A DNA stretch of 64,000 nt, taken from contig NZ_CP036299.1 of assembly GCF_007752345.1 (NCBI RefSeq), forward strand, positions 3,001,501 to 3,065,500, in the 5' to 3' direction. The translations under genes were made by a program, and so were the position numbers. Below the pieces are notes generated by a model. That model did no database searches. It saw only the letters and a program-made list of their open reading frames with translations, and was not told the DNA's origin. This stretch comes from Planctopirus ephydatiae (GTDB taxonomy: Bacteria; Planctomycetota; Planctomycetia; Planctomycetales; Planctomycetaceae). Numbering within the stretch: position 1 is the stretch's first letter; each line of letters opens with the position of its first letter. This document shows, one piece after another, positions 54,581 through 63,422 of the stretch.

Positions 54581-54689
54581 AAAGACATTCCAGAGCTACA
54601 AGCATCGCATAGAGTTGCCTGCATTTCACACTGAAAGTCTAGATTTCATGAATGCGTATGAGCCCATTCGCTCAGGCCCACTCGACCTG

Positions 54690-55889
54690 CTACCAGCAGC
54701 GGCCGTGGAGTTTTTTGAGGGTTTCTTCTAACAAGCGGAGATCCTGGCGGTCGTTGTAGAGATGGCAGGAGATGCGGAGGTGGCGGGTGCCGTTCCAGAA
54801 CATAACCGGTGCCTCAATACGGGCTGTTTCCCAAAGGCCAACCTGAAGCGGGTCGGAATCGGCCTTGGGGAGTGGCAACTGGCTGGGAGGCAAGGGGACA
54901 GCGACCATCGTGCCGCTCCAGGCCCTATCCGCTGGAGCGATCGCTTTGGTGCCGAAGATGTCTTCCAGCATCGCTCGGGCTTCACATGCAAGGGCGAAAC
55001 CCCGATTGCGAAAGTGATCGAGGCCGAACGATTCCATGAACTGGATCGCGGTCGGTACCGCGAGGTAGTGGTCTGGATCGCGTGTGCCTTGCCAGCGAAG
55101 TTCATCCTGCCAGGTAGCGGCATGTCCCGCGACAGGGCGGCCCCAGCTCAGCATGGGAGCACGGACTTTCGACTGCCATTCCGGTGCGACGTAAAGGAAG
55201 CCGGTTCCTAAGGGAGCACAGAGCCATTTGTGCAGGCTCGCACAATAAAAGGCGGCCCCCAGTTCTCCCAGTGAAAAATCCTGCATGGCAATGGCATGCG
55301 GGCCATCAATGACGACGGGAATCTCCCGCTGCTTGAATTCGGCCATGAGTTCGCGAATGGGAAAGATCGTCGCCGTTGCGGAGGTCACATGACTTAAAAT
55401 AACGAGCCGTGTGCGCGGTGTGACGGCGTCGAGCAGGGGCTCGATGACATCTGAGGGATCGTGAAATGGCCTTAGGTTAGCCGTCACAAGTTTGGCACCG
55501 GCTACTGTGCAGGCTCGTTCCCAGATGCGGCGGACGGCTCCATATTCATGGTCGTTGAACAGGACTTCGTCGCCGGGCCTCAGCTCGAACGAGGCTGCAA
55601 CGACATTCATGGCGGTGGTGGCGTTTTCGATGAACAGCAGGTCATTGGGAGAACATTTCAGGAAACTGGCGAGAGCGGATTTTGCCAGCTCGACTTCATG
55701 ATCCAGTTCGCGGACGAAGCCATTCATAGGATTGGCGGCAAGTCGCTGCGACCATTGATACCGGGCCTCCTGGACGGGAAGAGGAGTCGGGCCAAAGGAA
55801 CCGTGATTGAGGTAAGTCACACCATCGGCAATCTTCCAGAAGTTCCTTTTGATGTGGGTGGCATCGTTGAGTTGCAGCAGATCGGTCAT
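54690..55889 (-). CDS. Class V aminotransferase (isopenicillin-N epimerase-like)
   Basis: A 399-residue PLP enzyme. YLNHGSFGPTPLPVQEARYQ opens the fold; ENATTAMNVVAASFEL is a cofactor-contact segment; VVIDGPHAIAMQD holds the Asp195 that pairs with the pyridine nitrogen; ASLHKWLCAPLGTGFLYV holds the Schiff-base Lys221. The general layout is that of isopenicillin-N epimerase/cysteine desulfurase-like members; the real substrate is unknown. The ATG at 55889 is preferred because homology begins there; a longer frame to 56042 would add 51 residues of unrelated composition. It is divergently oriented to the cupin gene at 56113. Confidence 0.85.
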   Translation of the reverse strand: MTDLLQLNDATHIKRNFWKIADGVTYLNHGSFGPTPLPVQEARYQWSQRLAANPMNGFVRELDHEVELAKSALASFLKCSPNDLLFIENATTAMNVVAASFELRPGDEVLFNDHEYGAVRRIWERACTVAGAKLVTANLRPFHDPSDVIEPLLDAVTPRTRLVILSHVTSATATIFPIRELMAEFKQREIPVVIDGPHAIAMQDFSLGELGAAFYCASLHKWLCAPLGTGFLYVAPEWQSKVRAPMLSWGRPVAGHAATWQDELRWQGTRDPDHYLAVPTAIQFMESFGLDHFRNRGFALACEARAMLEDIFGTKAIAPADRAWSGTMVAVPLPPSQLPLPKADSDPLQVGLWETARIEAPVMFWNGTRHLRISCHLYNDRQDLRLLEETLKKLHGRCW

Positions 55890-56112
55890 TGTGAGTCGAT
55901 TACGGGGACTGGAGTGATGAGAATTCGTTCGTGGAGGCAACCAGGATTGTAATCGATGTTTTGCGAAGAAGGTGGTCTCCCCCTTTGCAAAACGACCTGC
56001 TTCCAGCCACAATGCGACGAATTCACATGCGTTGATCTTCAATGGGTCAATGAACGTGATTCTGATCGAACAGCATTGAGTCTGGCAAAAGTCGTGAAAC
56101 GGGAGAATTCCA

Positions 56113-57336
56113 GTGGCAAGTGTAAAGACGTTGGCCAGTGCCGCGTTGACCGAAGGTCGTGGTGTATTCCGATTGTCCCCGACGTGGGTTCCGCGCTCGT
56201 TCCTGCAGCCAGGCCGTCGGCTGAAGCTGCATCCAGCCGATTATTACGCCTTGGGAACACATCGCGGCGGGATTGATGAGCGTTGGTTTGGCTCCACGAC
56301 AGAAGCTGCCAACGAAGGTCGTTCCCACGACGAAGGCCTGAGCTACTGCGTGGCGGGCGGGGAAAAATTCCTGCTGCGAGACGCTGTGGAAGAACTCGGC
56401 GCGGAGATTGTGGGCGAGCACATCTGGTCGAAGTATAAGAAGTGGCCGGTCTACTCGAAGTTCTTCGATAACATGGGGCCCATTCCTCATCATATGCACC
56501 AGAACGCCGAGCAGGCGAAGCTGGTCGGTCAGGAAGGAAAGCCTGAGAGCTATTACTTCCCACCTCAGCTCAACAATGTGGGGAACAATTTCCCCTATAC
56601 CTTCATGGGCTTTGAGCCAGGGACAACCAAAGAACAAGTGGTGGCCTGCCTGGATCGCTGGAATGATGGCGATAACGGCATTCTCGATCTGTCGAAGGCT
56701 TACCGATTGAAGGTTGGTACGGGCTGGTTGATTCCGCCATGCATTCTGCATGCTCCCGGCTCGCTGTTGACATACGAACCTCAGTGGGGCAGCGATGTCT
56801 TCGGGATGTATCAGTCGATGGTGGAAGGCCGCGCTGTGCCTCGTTCACTGCTGACAAAGGACTTCCCGGAAGAGAAGCATGGCGACAACACTTACCTCGT
56901 CGATGCACTCGACTGGGAAGGGAACGTCAACCCTAACTTCAAGGACAGCCACTATCTGGAACCTATTGTGGCTTCGGGGAGTGACAAAGAAGGCTTTATT
57001 GACCGCTGGATTGTTTATGGTCGGATCAAGGGGGCTCAGGATTTCACTGCCAAGGAATTGACCATTCAGCCCGGCACGAAAGTCACCATTAAGGATGGCG
57101 GCGCTTACGGCTGGATCACGGTGCAGGGCGAAGGGTCAGTCAATGGCCTGAAGCTGCAGACACCATCGATGATTCGTTTTGGTCAAATGACGATGGATGA
57201 AGTCTTCGTCACCGCCAAGGCTGCGAAAGAAGGTGTGACCTTCGAGAATACGGGGACAGATCCACTGGTCGGTCTGCGTTACTTTGGCCCGGAAGCTCAG
57301 CCCGAAGCTCCAGAGATCGGTGCCTGGAAGAAGTAA
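56113..57336 (+). CDS. Cupin/mannose-6-phosphate isomerase-like protein
   Basis: A 407-residue cytoplasmic protein with type I phosphomannose-isomerase-like cupin features: IPHHMHQNAEQAKL, with candidate metal ligands His-x-His, and GTGWLIPPCILHAPGSLLTY, whose HAPG is the second ligand block. The C-terminal 120 residues form another jelly-roll (KELTIQPGTKVTIKDGGAYG, VQGEGSVNGLKLQT). The exact reaction is not assigned; sugar or sugar-acid isomerisation is plausible. It lies upstream of Uma2 and TIM-barrel isomerase genes, and is followed by a strong terminator. Confidence 0.72.
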   Translation: MASVKTLASAALTEGRGVFRLSPTWVPRSFLQPGRRLKLHPADYYALGTHRGGIDERWFGSTTEAANEGRSHDEGLSYCVAGGEKFLLRDAVEELGAEIVGEHIWSKYKKWPVYSKFFDNMGPIPHHMHQNAEQAKLVGQEGKPESYYFPPQLNNVGNNFPYTFMGFEPGTTKEQVVACLDRWNDGDNGILDLSKAYRLKVGTGWLIPPCILHAPGSLLTYEPQWGSDVFGMYQSMVEGRAVPRSLLTKDFPEEKHGDNTYLVDALDWEGNVNPNFKDSHYLEPIVASGSDKEGFIDRWIVYGRIKGAQDFTAKELTIQPGTKVTIKDGGAYGWITVQGEGSVNGLKLQTPSMIRFGQMTMDEVFVTAKAAKEGVTFENTGTDPLVGLRYFGPEAQPEAPEIGAWKK

Positions 57337-57366
57337 CAATTGTCACGACGCAAGTGATGCTCTTGG

Positions 57367-57399
57367 GCGGGGGATTGACAACAATCCCCCGCATTTTTT
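57367..57399 (+). terminator. Intrinsic terminator of the cupin gene
   Basis: An 11-base perfect stem (GCGGGGGATTG, 57367-57377; CAATCCCCCGC, 57382-57392) with a 4-base loop is followed by ATTTTTT (57393-57399). It lies 31 bases after the cupin stop. Confidence 0.92.
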
Positions 57400-57491
57400 G
57401 ATATACTTATTTGCCAATGGTCTTTGATTTCATCAATCGAGATGAAGAAGTTGCCTATGGTCTGGCAACGAATTTTGCCTGGTGATTCGCC

Positions 57492-58094
57492 ATGTCGATT
57501 GCTCCGATGCCTCCTGTCACTTTGAATGAATTTCTGCGGAATGAAGCGGAAGCCGGAGAAGGTGTGCGTCTGGAACTCATTCATGGAGAGATTCGGGAAA
57601 CGGATACGACCACTCGCAGCGCCTGGCATTCTTTTTTCCTTGCACAACTCGTCGCGAGACTGGTTTTGTGGCAAGATTCAAAACTTGATTTTCAAGGAAG
57701 TGTGGCTGCTGGTGAAGTTCGTTGCCAGCTTGATCCTGAAAGTGAATCGGTCGTCGGCATTGATGTTGGTGTTTGGGATCAGGAAGCACCTTCCTTCGAT
57801 CCACCGCTTTACGAAGGGCCGCCGGTGGTGGCCGCAGAGATTCTTTCACCCAGCGATACTGTTCAGGGAGTTTCCACGAAGACTGAGTTGTATTTGAAAT
57901 CAGGAGTGGGGCAGGTATGGATTCTGGACCCTGTCTGGAAGACGGTCACGGTGTTCCGCAAAGGGCAAAAGCCTATTCTGCTGGGAGATGATGACCTGCT
58001 CAGCGGAGAGGGCGAGCTCCCTGGTTTTTCTGTGCCGGTCTCTCGGTTTTTTGGCAAGCTCAAGGACGTTGCGAGTCCATCCGAAGTTCATTAA
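57492..58094 (+). CDS. Uma2 family (DUF820) PD-(D/E)XK-type protein
   Basis: A 200-residue restriction-nuclease-fold protein. Visible family blocks are MTLNEF-like TLNEFLRNEAEAGEGVRLEL, IHGEIRETDT, VGIDVGVWDQ with the Asp of the active site, VVAAEILSPSDTV with the Glu, and YLKSGVGQVWILDP. Uma2 proteins are common in planctomycetes and cyanobacteria; their role is not known and nuclease activity is unproven. It follows the terminator and lies 61 bases before the isomerase gene. Confidence 0.85.
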   Translation: MSIAPMPPVTLNEFLRNEAEAGEGVRLELIHGEIRETDTTTRSAWHSFFLAQLVARLVLWQDSKLDFQGSVAAGEVRCQLDPESESVVGIDVGVWDQEAPSFDPPLYEGPPVVAAEILSPSDTVQGVSTKTELYLKSGVGQVWILDPVWKTVTVFRKGQKPILLGDDDLLSGEGELPGFSVPVSRFFGKLKDVASPSEVH

Positions 58095-58155
58095 ACCATT
58101 TCTGTTGATGATGAGTTTTCCGTTTTGAGTTGCACCTTTTGTGGAATTTAACGCA

Positions 58156-59181
58156 ATGACACACGCCTTTCCCAAGCTCCATAACGCCATGTGGCCCGGT
58201 CTGGTTGGTAAAGAACCCGGTACAGACCATCCTCCCATCAGCCTCGAAAAGATGCTGGAAATGACGGCCAAAGCCCATGTCAACGGCGTGACTTACGACG
58301 GCGTCGATCTCTTTCTGTTTCATCCGCACACCGATCCCGATGCCAGTGAAACGGCCATTCGCAACATGGCCGATTTGATTGCGGCACATGGCCTCAAGGT
58401 GGGTTCCCTGGTGGCACCTGTCTGGCCGGGAACGGTCGGCGATTCGTCCATGGGTGATGAAGCAGCTCGTAAGAAGTTCGTGCTGGCTGTCGAGAAGGCT
58501 TGCCGCATTGGCAAGATTCTGCGTGAACACGGAGTGCGCGAATATGGCGTCATCCGCATTGATTCCGCCACCGGAACTTCGACATGGCATGATGACCCCC
58601 AGGGGAACACAGCCAAGATCGCCAAGACCTTCCAGGAAGCGGCGAGTGTGGCGGCCAGCTACAATGAGCGCCTGGCAGCCGAAGGGGAGATCTGCTGGGC
58701 AGGGATGCATTCCTGGAAGGATATGGTCGATCTGCTGGAAGCGGTTGATCGCCCGAAGACCGTCGGATTCCAGGCGGACCTGGCACATACCTATCTCTAC
58801 CTGCTCGGCTACAACGCGGAAGAACATGCATTGCTGAAGCCAGGCTATTCTGATGAAGAGTTCTGGGCTGCCTACAAGGTCATGACTGACGCTTTGCGTC
58901 CATGGACAATCGATTTCCATGTTGCTCAGAACGATGGTTCCGTCCACGGAACTGGCAGCCATGACAAGACCGGTCGTCATTGCCCGGCAGATGATCCCCA
59001 CGGCAAGCTTGATATCGTCAAGTGCGCTGGCTATTGGCTGCAAGGGGCCAAAGAACGCGGCATCGAACATATCTGCTGGGATGGCTGCATGTTCCCGAAT
59101 TCCATGCTCGAGAATCAGCAGACCTGGAACACCATTCTCGAAACAATGATCGATGTCCGTGCTGCTCACGGCTGGAATTGA
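58156..59181 (+). CDS. Xylose-isomerase-like TIM-barrel sugar isomerase/epimerase
   Basis: A 341-residue TIM barrel of the AP-endonuclease-2/sugar phosphate isomerase-epimerase superfamily. Segments are [74 protein letters not shown], and [20 protein letters not shown] with candidate metal-binding Asp/His residues. The ATG at 58156 is preferred to a GTG at 58141. Reaction and substrate are unknown. An inverted repeat after its stop separates it from the convergent transglutaminase gene. Confidence 0.78.
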   Translation: MTHAFPKLHNAMWPGLVGKEPGTDHPPISLEKMLEMTAKAHVNGVTYDGVDLFLFHPHTDPDASETAIRNMADLIAAHGLKVGSLVAPVWPGTVGDSSMGDEAARKKFVLAVEKACRIGKILREHGVREYGVIRIDSATGTSTWHDDPQGNTAKIAKTFQEAASVAASYNERLAAEGEICWAGMHSWKDMVDLLEAVDRPKTVGFQADLAHTYLYLLGYNAEEHALLKPGYSDEEFWAAYKVMTDALRPWTIDFHVAQNDGSVHGTGSHDKTGRHCPADDPHGKLDIVKCAGYWLQGAKERGIEHICWDGCMFPNSMLENQQTWNTILETMIDVRAAHGWN

Positions 59182-59245
59182 AAAGCCACACGGTAAGAGC
59201 ATCGTGCCCACACAAGTGATTCCGAGAAAGATCAATCGAGGATAG

Positions 59246-59284
59246 CTGTCAGCAGAGACATTAATGGCCTGTCTCTGCTGACAG
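59246..59284. terminator. Perfect 15-base inverted repeat between convergent genes
   Basis: CTGTCAGCAGAGACA (59246-59260) and TGTCTCTGCTGACAG (59270-59284) pair exactly around a 9-base loop. Its place between the ends of two convergent genes suggests a bidirectional terminator, although no long T-run follows on either side. Confidence 0.7.
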
Positions 59285-59313
59285 TTCTCTGTTAATCAAA
59301 CTCTTGCAATGTC

Positions 59314-60207
59314 TTAAGTGCGATTGCCGCTGGTACCAATCATTGCAGAGCTATCATTTACTTCGAAGACTTGCACTTTGACGGCCAGACTTTCGAACGC
59401 ATTTGCAGCACCGAACCACGTTCCGGAAAGAGGCGACGCCTTGTCCTGGTCGCGTGCCACACCGACTGAAACGTGTTCAGCGCTAGCCAGTTTGTTGTTC
59501 GTCGGATCAAATCCACGCCAGCCGGCTCCGGGAAGATAGATTTCGATCCACGCGTGTGTTGAACCATGTTGCTGGGCATCGAGTTGTACATAACCGGTCA
59601 CAAATCGTGCGGCAAGCCCCCAATGTCTGGCCGCCTCCATCATGAGAACAGCATAGTCTCGGCAAGACCCAGTGCCTTTTGCGATCGTTTCGCAAGGCAA
59701 TTGCACTCCAGGTTCATCGCGATGCTGATATGTCAGGCTTTCATAAATTCTGGAGTTGAGTGCCTGCAGTAAGTCTGATGTATTATGTAGCTGCCCGGGG
59801 GTATAAAGCGGGCTGAGCCATTCATGAAGTCTGGCGGCATCCGCCGGATAGCTCGGTAATCGGAACGGAAAGAGCTCGACCTGATCATCCGCGCTATACT
59901 GAAAAGGATAGGATTGTACCATGGGGTCAATGGAACAGCTCAATGACGGGTTGTCATAAAGATCGACATCAACCTCACTGTAGACCCTCAGCTTTTGCGA
60001 GGGTTCGAGAAAAGTGATAACCGATATGCTGTTGCCATAGATATCTCTCAGCCAGCGAACGTCTGATGCGGGTTCGATCTCCAGCTTTGAAGCCGTAATG
60101 TGGAGGTCGTGCCCTTCACGAGGACGCACCATCGCACGATGCGGACCGAATGTCACTGGTTCATTGTAGTGATATTCAGTGTTATGAATAATCCGAATGT
60201 GTTTCAA
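59314..60207 (-). CDS. Transglutaminase-like cysteine protease/transferase
   Basis: A 297-residue cytoplasmic protein of the bacterial transglutaminase-like family. The N-terminal Bact_transglu_N region is IIHNTEYHYNEPVTFGPHRA. The catalytic triad is complete: Cys182 in GTGSCRDYAVLMM, His218 in STHAWIEIYLPG and Asp234 in GFDPTNN. Function may be peptide-bond cleavage or cross-linking; the family is widespread and mostly uncharacterised. No signal peptide is seen. Confidence 0.88.
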   Translation of the reverse strand: MKHIRIIHNTEYHYNEPVTFGPHRAMVRPREGHDLHITASKLEIEPASDVRWLRDIYGNSISVITFLEPSQKLRVYSEVDVDLYDNPSLSCSIDPMVQSYPFQYSADDQVELFPFRLPSYPADAARLHEWLSPLYTPGQLHNTSDLLQALNSRIYESLTYQHRDEPGVQLPCETIAKGTGSCRDYAVLMMEAARHWGLAARFVTGYVQLDAQQHGSTHAWIEIYLPGAGWRGFDPTNNKLASAEHVSVGVARDQDKASPLSGTWFGAANAFESLAVKVQVFEVNDSSAMIGTSGNRT

Positions 60208-60299
60208 TTGATTCTCTTATCGTCTCTGAAAGGCTCACTCATGCGAAGAATCATTGATGCTTCGCGAGAAGTCTTTGGTTAATCAACTGAAGACCGGCC

Positions 60300-63200
60300 T
60301 CAATCCGTTACTACAGAGGAGGGCTCTTCGTCTTTTTGAACCCTGTATAGGATCGCGTAGATCGCTGGCATGACGAGCATGGTCAACACGCAGGCGAATG
60401 AAAGTCCGAACATGATGCATGCGGCCATCGCTGCGAAAAACGGGTCTTTTGTCAGTGGAATCATGCCGAGCACTGTCGTGATGGCCACCATCAGCACGGG
60501 TCGAAGTTTACTGACGCCGGCATCGAGAATGGCTGCATACTGCGACTTTCCTTCAGCTCTGGCCGTTTGAATTCGACTGAGGACTACAATCGAGTTCTTG
60601 ATCTGCTCTCCACCGAGACTGAGGACACCGAGCAGAGCCATGAATCCAAATGGCTGCCCTGTGATCAGCAAGCCAGCTGTCACTCCAATGAGAGCCAGCG
60701 GAACGATCAACCAGACCAGGAGTGTCTGACGAATCGAATTGAAAAGACAGACTACGATAAAAACCATGATAACCAGCGCCATCGGCAGCGGTTGCACCAA
60801 AGCGGCACGGGCATCGCTGGAGTCTTCGTACTCACCGCCCCAGGTCATGGTGTAACCTGGTGGCAAGGGAATCGATTCGATCTGCTTTCGAACTCTTTGA
60901 AAGAGCTGACTGGGCAATCCTGTTCGGGGATCAGCATGCACCGTCACGGTTTCACGCCGGTTTCTGCGATGAATGATCGGGTCTTCCCACTCCAGCGTCG
61001 TTCCTGAAACCACCTGGCTGAGAGGAATCATTCGTCCTGCAAGAGGGCTCCAGATCTGCATGCTCTGGATCGCATTGACATCACTGCGTTCATTGAGTGG
61101 GGGGCGTGCAATGATCGGCAGTAATCGGGTTTCCTGCGGGAAAATCCCGCGACCACTCCCCCCCGGTTCGCGATAAAAACCAACGACTCGTCCTTCAAAC
61201 CCAGATTGCAACGCTTCGGCGACTTCGACGCGGGTAATGCCATTTCGACGGGCCTGCTGTTCAAAAATTGCTGGTCGAAGCACGAGCTCGCGTTCACGCC
61301 AGTTCGTCCTCACGCACAGAGTGTTCGGATCTTCTCGGAGAATTCTGACAGCTTGATCCGAAAGTTCGCGGAGCTTGGAGGCATCCGGTCCATCAAAGCG
61401 TGCCTGAACACGACCACCGGCTCCTGGGCCCAGCAGGAACTTTTTCGCAATCGTGTTGGCATTGGGATAATTCTGGTCGAGATGATTCTGAATCGTGGTG
61501 ATCAGTCCCGCGATCTGGGTGGCATCATCGACATCGACCAGAAACTGAACGAAAGCACGATTTTCCCGTTCCGGACTATAGACCAGAAGAAATCGTAAAC
61601 CTCCGCCTCCCACAAATGCAGTCACATGCTGCACGGAAGGGAGTTTTTGAATGTAATCCTCGATCTCCTCAGCAAATGCTTCGGATTCGAGAATGTGCGT
61701 TCCGGAGGGAAGAAAACAGTCCACCATGAACTGTGGTCGAGTGGCCGGAGGGAAAAAACTCTGGTTAACGAATCGGAAGGCATAAACCGAGCCTATGAAC
61801 CCGAGAATTGAGACCACCACCACAGCCCACCGAAACCGCAGGCAAAACTCCAGGAGTTTACGGTATGTCTGAAAGAAGATTCCGCCATAAGGATCTACTG
61901 TTTTTTCAGAGCCATTAGGCTGTATCGTTTTCGCCAGGGGTGAAAACGATAGGTAACTTAACAGAGGAGTGATCGTGATCGAGGAAACCCAACTCAGGCT
62001 GAGCGAAATCAGAATCACCCAGAAGAGTGAATTGCAATACTCGCCCGTCGAGTCTTCCGAGAGACCAATAGCGGCAAAGGCAATCACACCGATCGCAGTC
62101 GCACCGAAGAGCGGCCATTGATTCTGAGAAACCACTTCGCGCACAGCCTGGAGCTTATCGTCTCCCCCTTCGATGCGAACCTTGATCCCTTCAATCACAA
62201 TAATCGCGTTATCTGTCAGCATGCAGAGTGCGATGATCAGTGCTCCCAGCGAGATCCGCTCCATGAGCAACCCACCGACTAAGTACATCACCAGGAAGGT
62301 CGCCATGATTGTGAGGAACAGAACCGCACCAATGATCAGGCCTGTCTTGCGCCCCATGGCGAAGAGCAGCACGACGAAGACAATCGTAACAGCCTTGGCC
62401 AGATTGAAGATGAAATCATTCGTGGCAATGGTGACGGCTTCGGGCTGGAAATTGATATCGCCAATTTCAATCCCCAGTGGTTGATCACTTTTGAGTGAAT
62501 TCAGCTTCTCGCGAACTCCATATCCCATGGTCACGACGTTTCCACCTTGAACTGTGGAAATACCAATCCCTACAGCCGGTTGACCATCGTAGCGCAGAAT
62601 TCTTCGGGGAGGATCTTCGTAACCTCTTTGAATATCCGCAACATCCCGCAGGCGAAGCTGGCGACCAGAACTGTCGGAATTGATAACAATATCTAGCATC
62701 TCTTCAGCAGAGTTCAACGCTCCTTCGGGATCGATGGCCAAGTGCTCTTCACCGACGCGAATTCGTCCACCATCGGCAGCGATATTCTTGGATTGCAACA
62801 GGCTGTAGATCTGCTGCTCGTTAATTCCTAGTTGAGAAAGTCGTTGTCGGGATATTTCCAGAAAGACAACTTCCTGCTGGGGACTGAAAAGATCGACTTT
62901 CTTCACTCCCGGGACAGTGAGTAATTCCCGGCGTAGAAACTCCGAGTACCTGCGAAGTTCTGGTTGAGTGAAACCTTCGCCCGAAACCGCGAGAAAGATG
63001 CCGTAAACATCTCCAAAATCATCGACGACGAGTGTTCGCCCACGGACAGAAGGTGGAAGCTGGCTCTGAACATCGTTGATTTTGCGGCGAAGTTCATCCC
63101 AGACCTGCGGAATGGAAAAGCGGTCATAACGATCCTGAATGACAGCCGTGACCACTGAGCGGCCGCGGACAGATTCGGATTCAACACGCAGCAATTGCCC

Positions 63201-63422
63201 CATTTGCTGGCAGGCCGCTTCGATGGGGTTCGTCACTTCTTTAGCCACTTCCTCGGCACTGGCACCGGGGTAGGGGGTGATAATCAAGGCTTCTTTGATG
63301 GTGAATTCGGGATCTTCGAGCCGGCCCAGTCGCTCATAAGCGACGATGCCGCCGAGCAGGATGAAGAACATCGAGACGAAGAGCACACGATTATTGCGAA
63401 CGGAAAATTCACCGATATTCAT
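60300..63422 (-). CDS. RND-family efflux permease (AcrB/CzcA type)
   Basis: A 1040-residue inner-membrane transporter that pairs with an adaptor and an outer-membrane channel to expel solutes by proton exchange. It has the first transmembrane helix (NNRVLFVSMFFILLGGIVAY), the periplasmic docking and porter domains, and further membrane helices of about 340-480 and 860-1000. TM4 reads ALCMLTDNAIIVIEGIKV, where the usual double Asp of the proton relay is represented by one Asp. SWVSSITITPLLSYLSF and GVLSLGGEQIKNSIVVL mark the second repeat. The substrate cannot be told. The ATG overlaps the stop of the adaptor gene by 4 bases (63419-63422), so the two are co-translated. Confidence 0.93.
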   Translation of the reverse strand: MNIGEFSVRNNRVLFVSMFFILLGGIVAYERLGRLEDPEFTIKEALIITPYPGASAEEVAKEVTNPIEAACQQMGQLLRVESESVRGRSVVTAVIQDRYDRFSIPQVWDELRRKINDVQSQLPPSVRGRTLVVDDFGDVYGIFLAVSGEGFTQPELRRYSEFLRRELLTVPGVKKVDLFSPQQEVVFLEISRQRLSQLGINEQQIYSLLQSKNIAADGGRIRVGEEHLAIDPEGALNSAEEMLDIVINSDSSGRQLRLRDVADIQRGYEDPPRRILRYDGQPAVGIGISTVQGGNVVTMGYGVREKLNSLKSDQPLGIEIGDINFQPEAVTIATNDFIFNLAKAVTIVFVVLLFAMGRKTGLIIGAVLFLTIMATFLVMYLVGGLLMERISLGALIIALCMLTDNAIIVIEGIKVRIEGGDDKLQAVREVVSQNQWPLFGATAIGVIAFAAIGLSEDSTGEYCNSLFWVILISLSLSWVSSITITPLLSYLSFSPLAKTIQPNGSEKTVDPYGGIFFQTYRKLLEFCLRFRWAVVVVSILGFIGSVYAFRFVNQSFFPPATRPQFMVDCFLPSGTHILESEAFAEEIEDYIQKLPSVQHVTAFVGGGGLRFLLVYSPERENRAFVQFLVDVDDATQIAGLITTIQNHLDQNYPNANTIAKKFLLGPGAGGRVQARFDGPDASKLRELSDQAVRILREDPNTLCVRTNWRERELVLRPAIFEQQARRNGITRVEVAEALQSGFEGRVVGFYREPGGSGRGIFPQETRLLPIIARPPLNERSDVNAIQSMQIWSPLAGRMIPLSQVVSGTTLEWEDPIIHRRNRRETVTVHADPRTGLPSQLFQRVRKQIESIPLPPGYTMTWGGEYEDSSDARAALVQPLPMALVIMVFIVVCLFNSIRQTLLVWLIVPLALIGVTAGLLITGQPFGFMALLGVLSLGGEQIKNSIVVLSRIQTARAEGKSQYAAILDAGVSKLRPVLMVAITTVLGMIPLTKDPFFAAMAACIMFGLSFACVLTMLVMPAIYAILYRVQKDEEPSSVVTD

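Larger units (their letters stand above)
53910..54689. other. Intergenic stretch with two decayed R-type repeats
   Basis: About 780 bases between the methyltransferase and aminotransferase genes. It holds repeats R5 and R6. Short frames on both strands have no family motif or good ribosome site. A minus-strand frame across R5 and R6 reads STWVGTPQEFNEFENR and LISTSMV, which parallels the minus-strand translation of R1 (LISTGVASPQEVFG), so some R copies may once have been coding. Confidence 0.5.

Noticed and set aside
54433-54624. Minus-strand ORF of 63 codons across R5 and R6
   Set aside because: It consists mostly of repeat sequence and lacks independent support; the parallel with R1 translation is noted under the intergenic entry.
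60300-63422. Several plus-strand frames of 60-170 codons inside the efflux permease gene
   Set aside because: All are antisense to a complete, highly conserved transporter.
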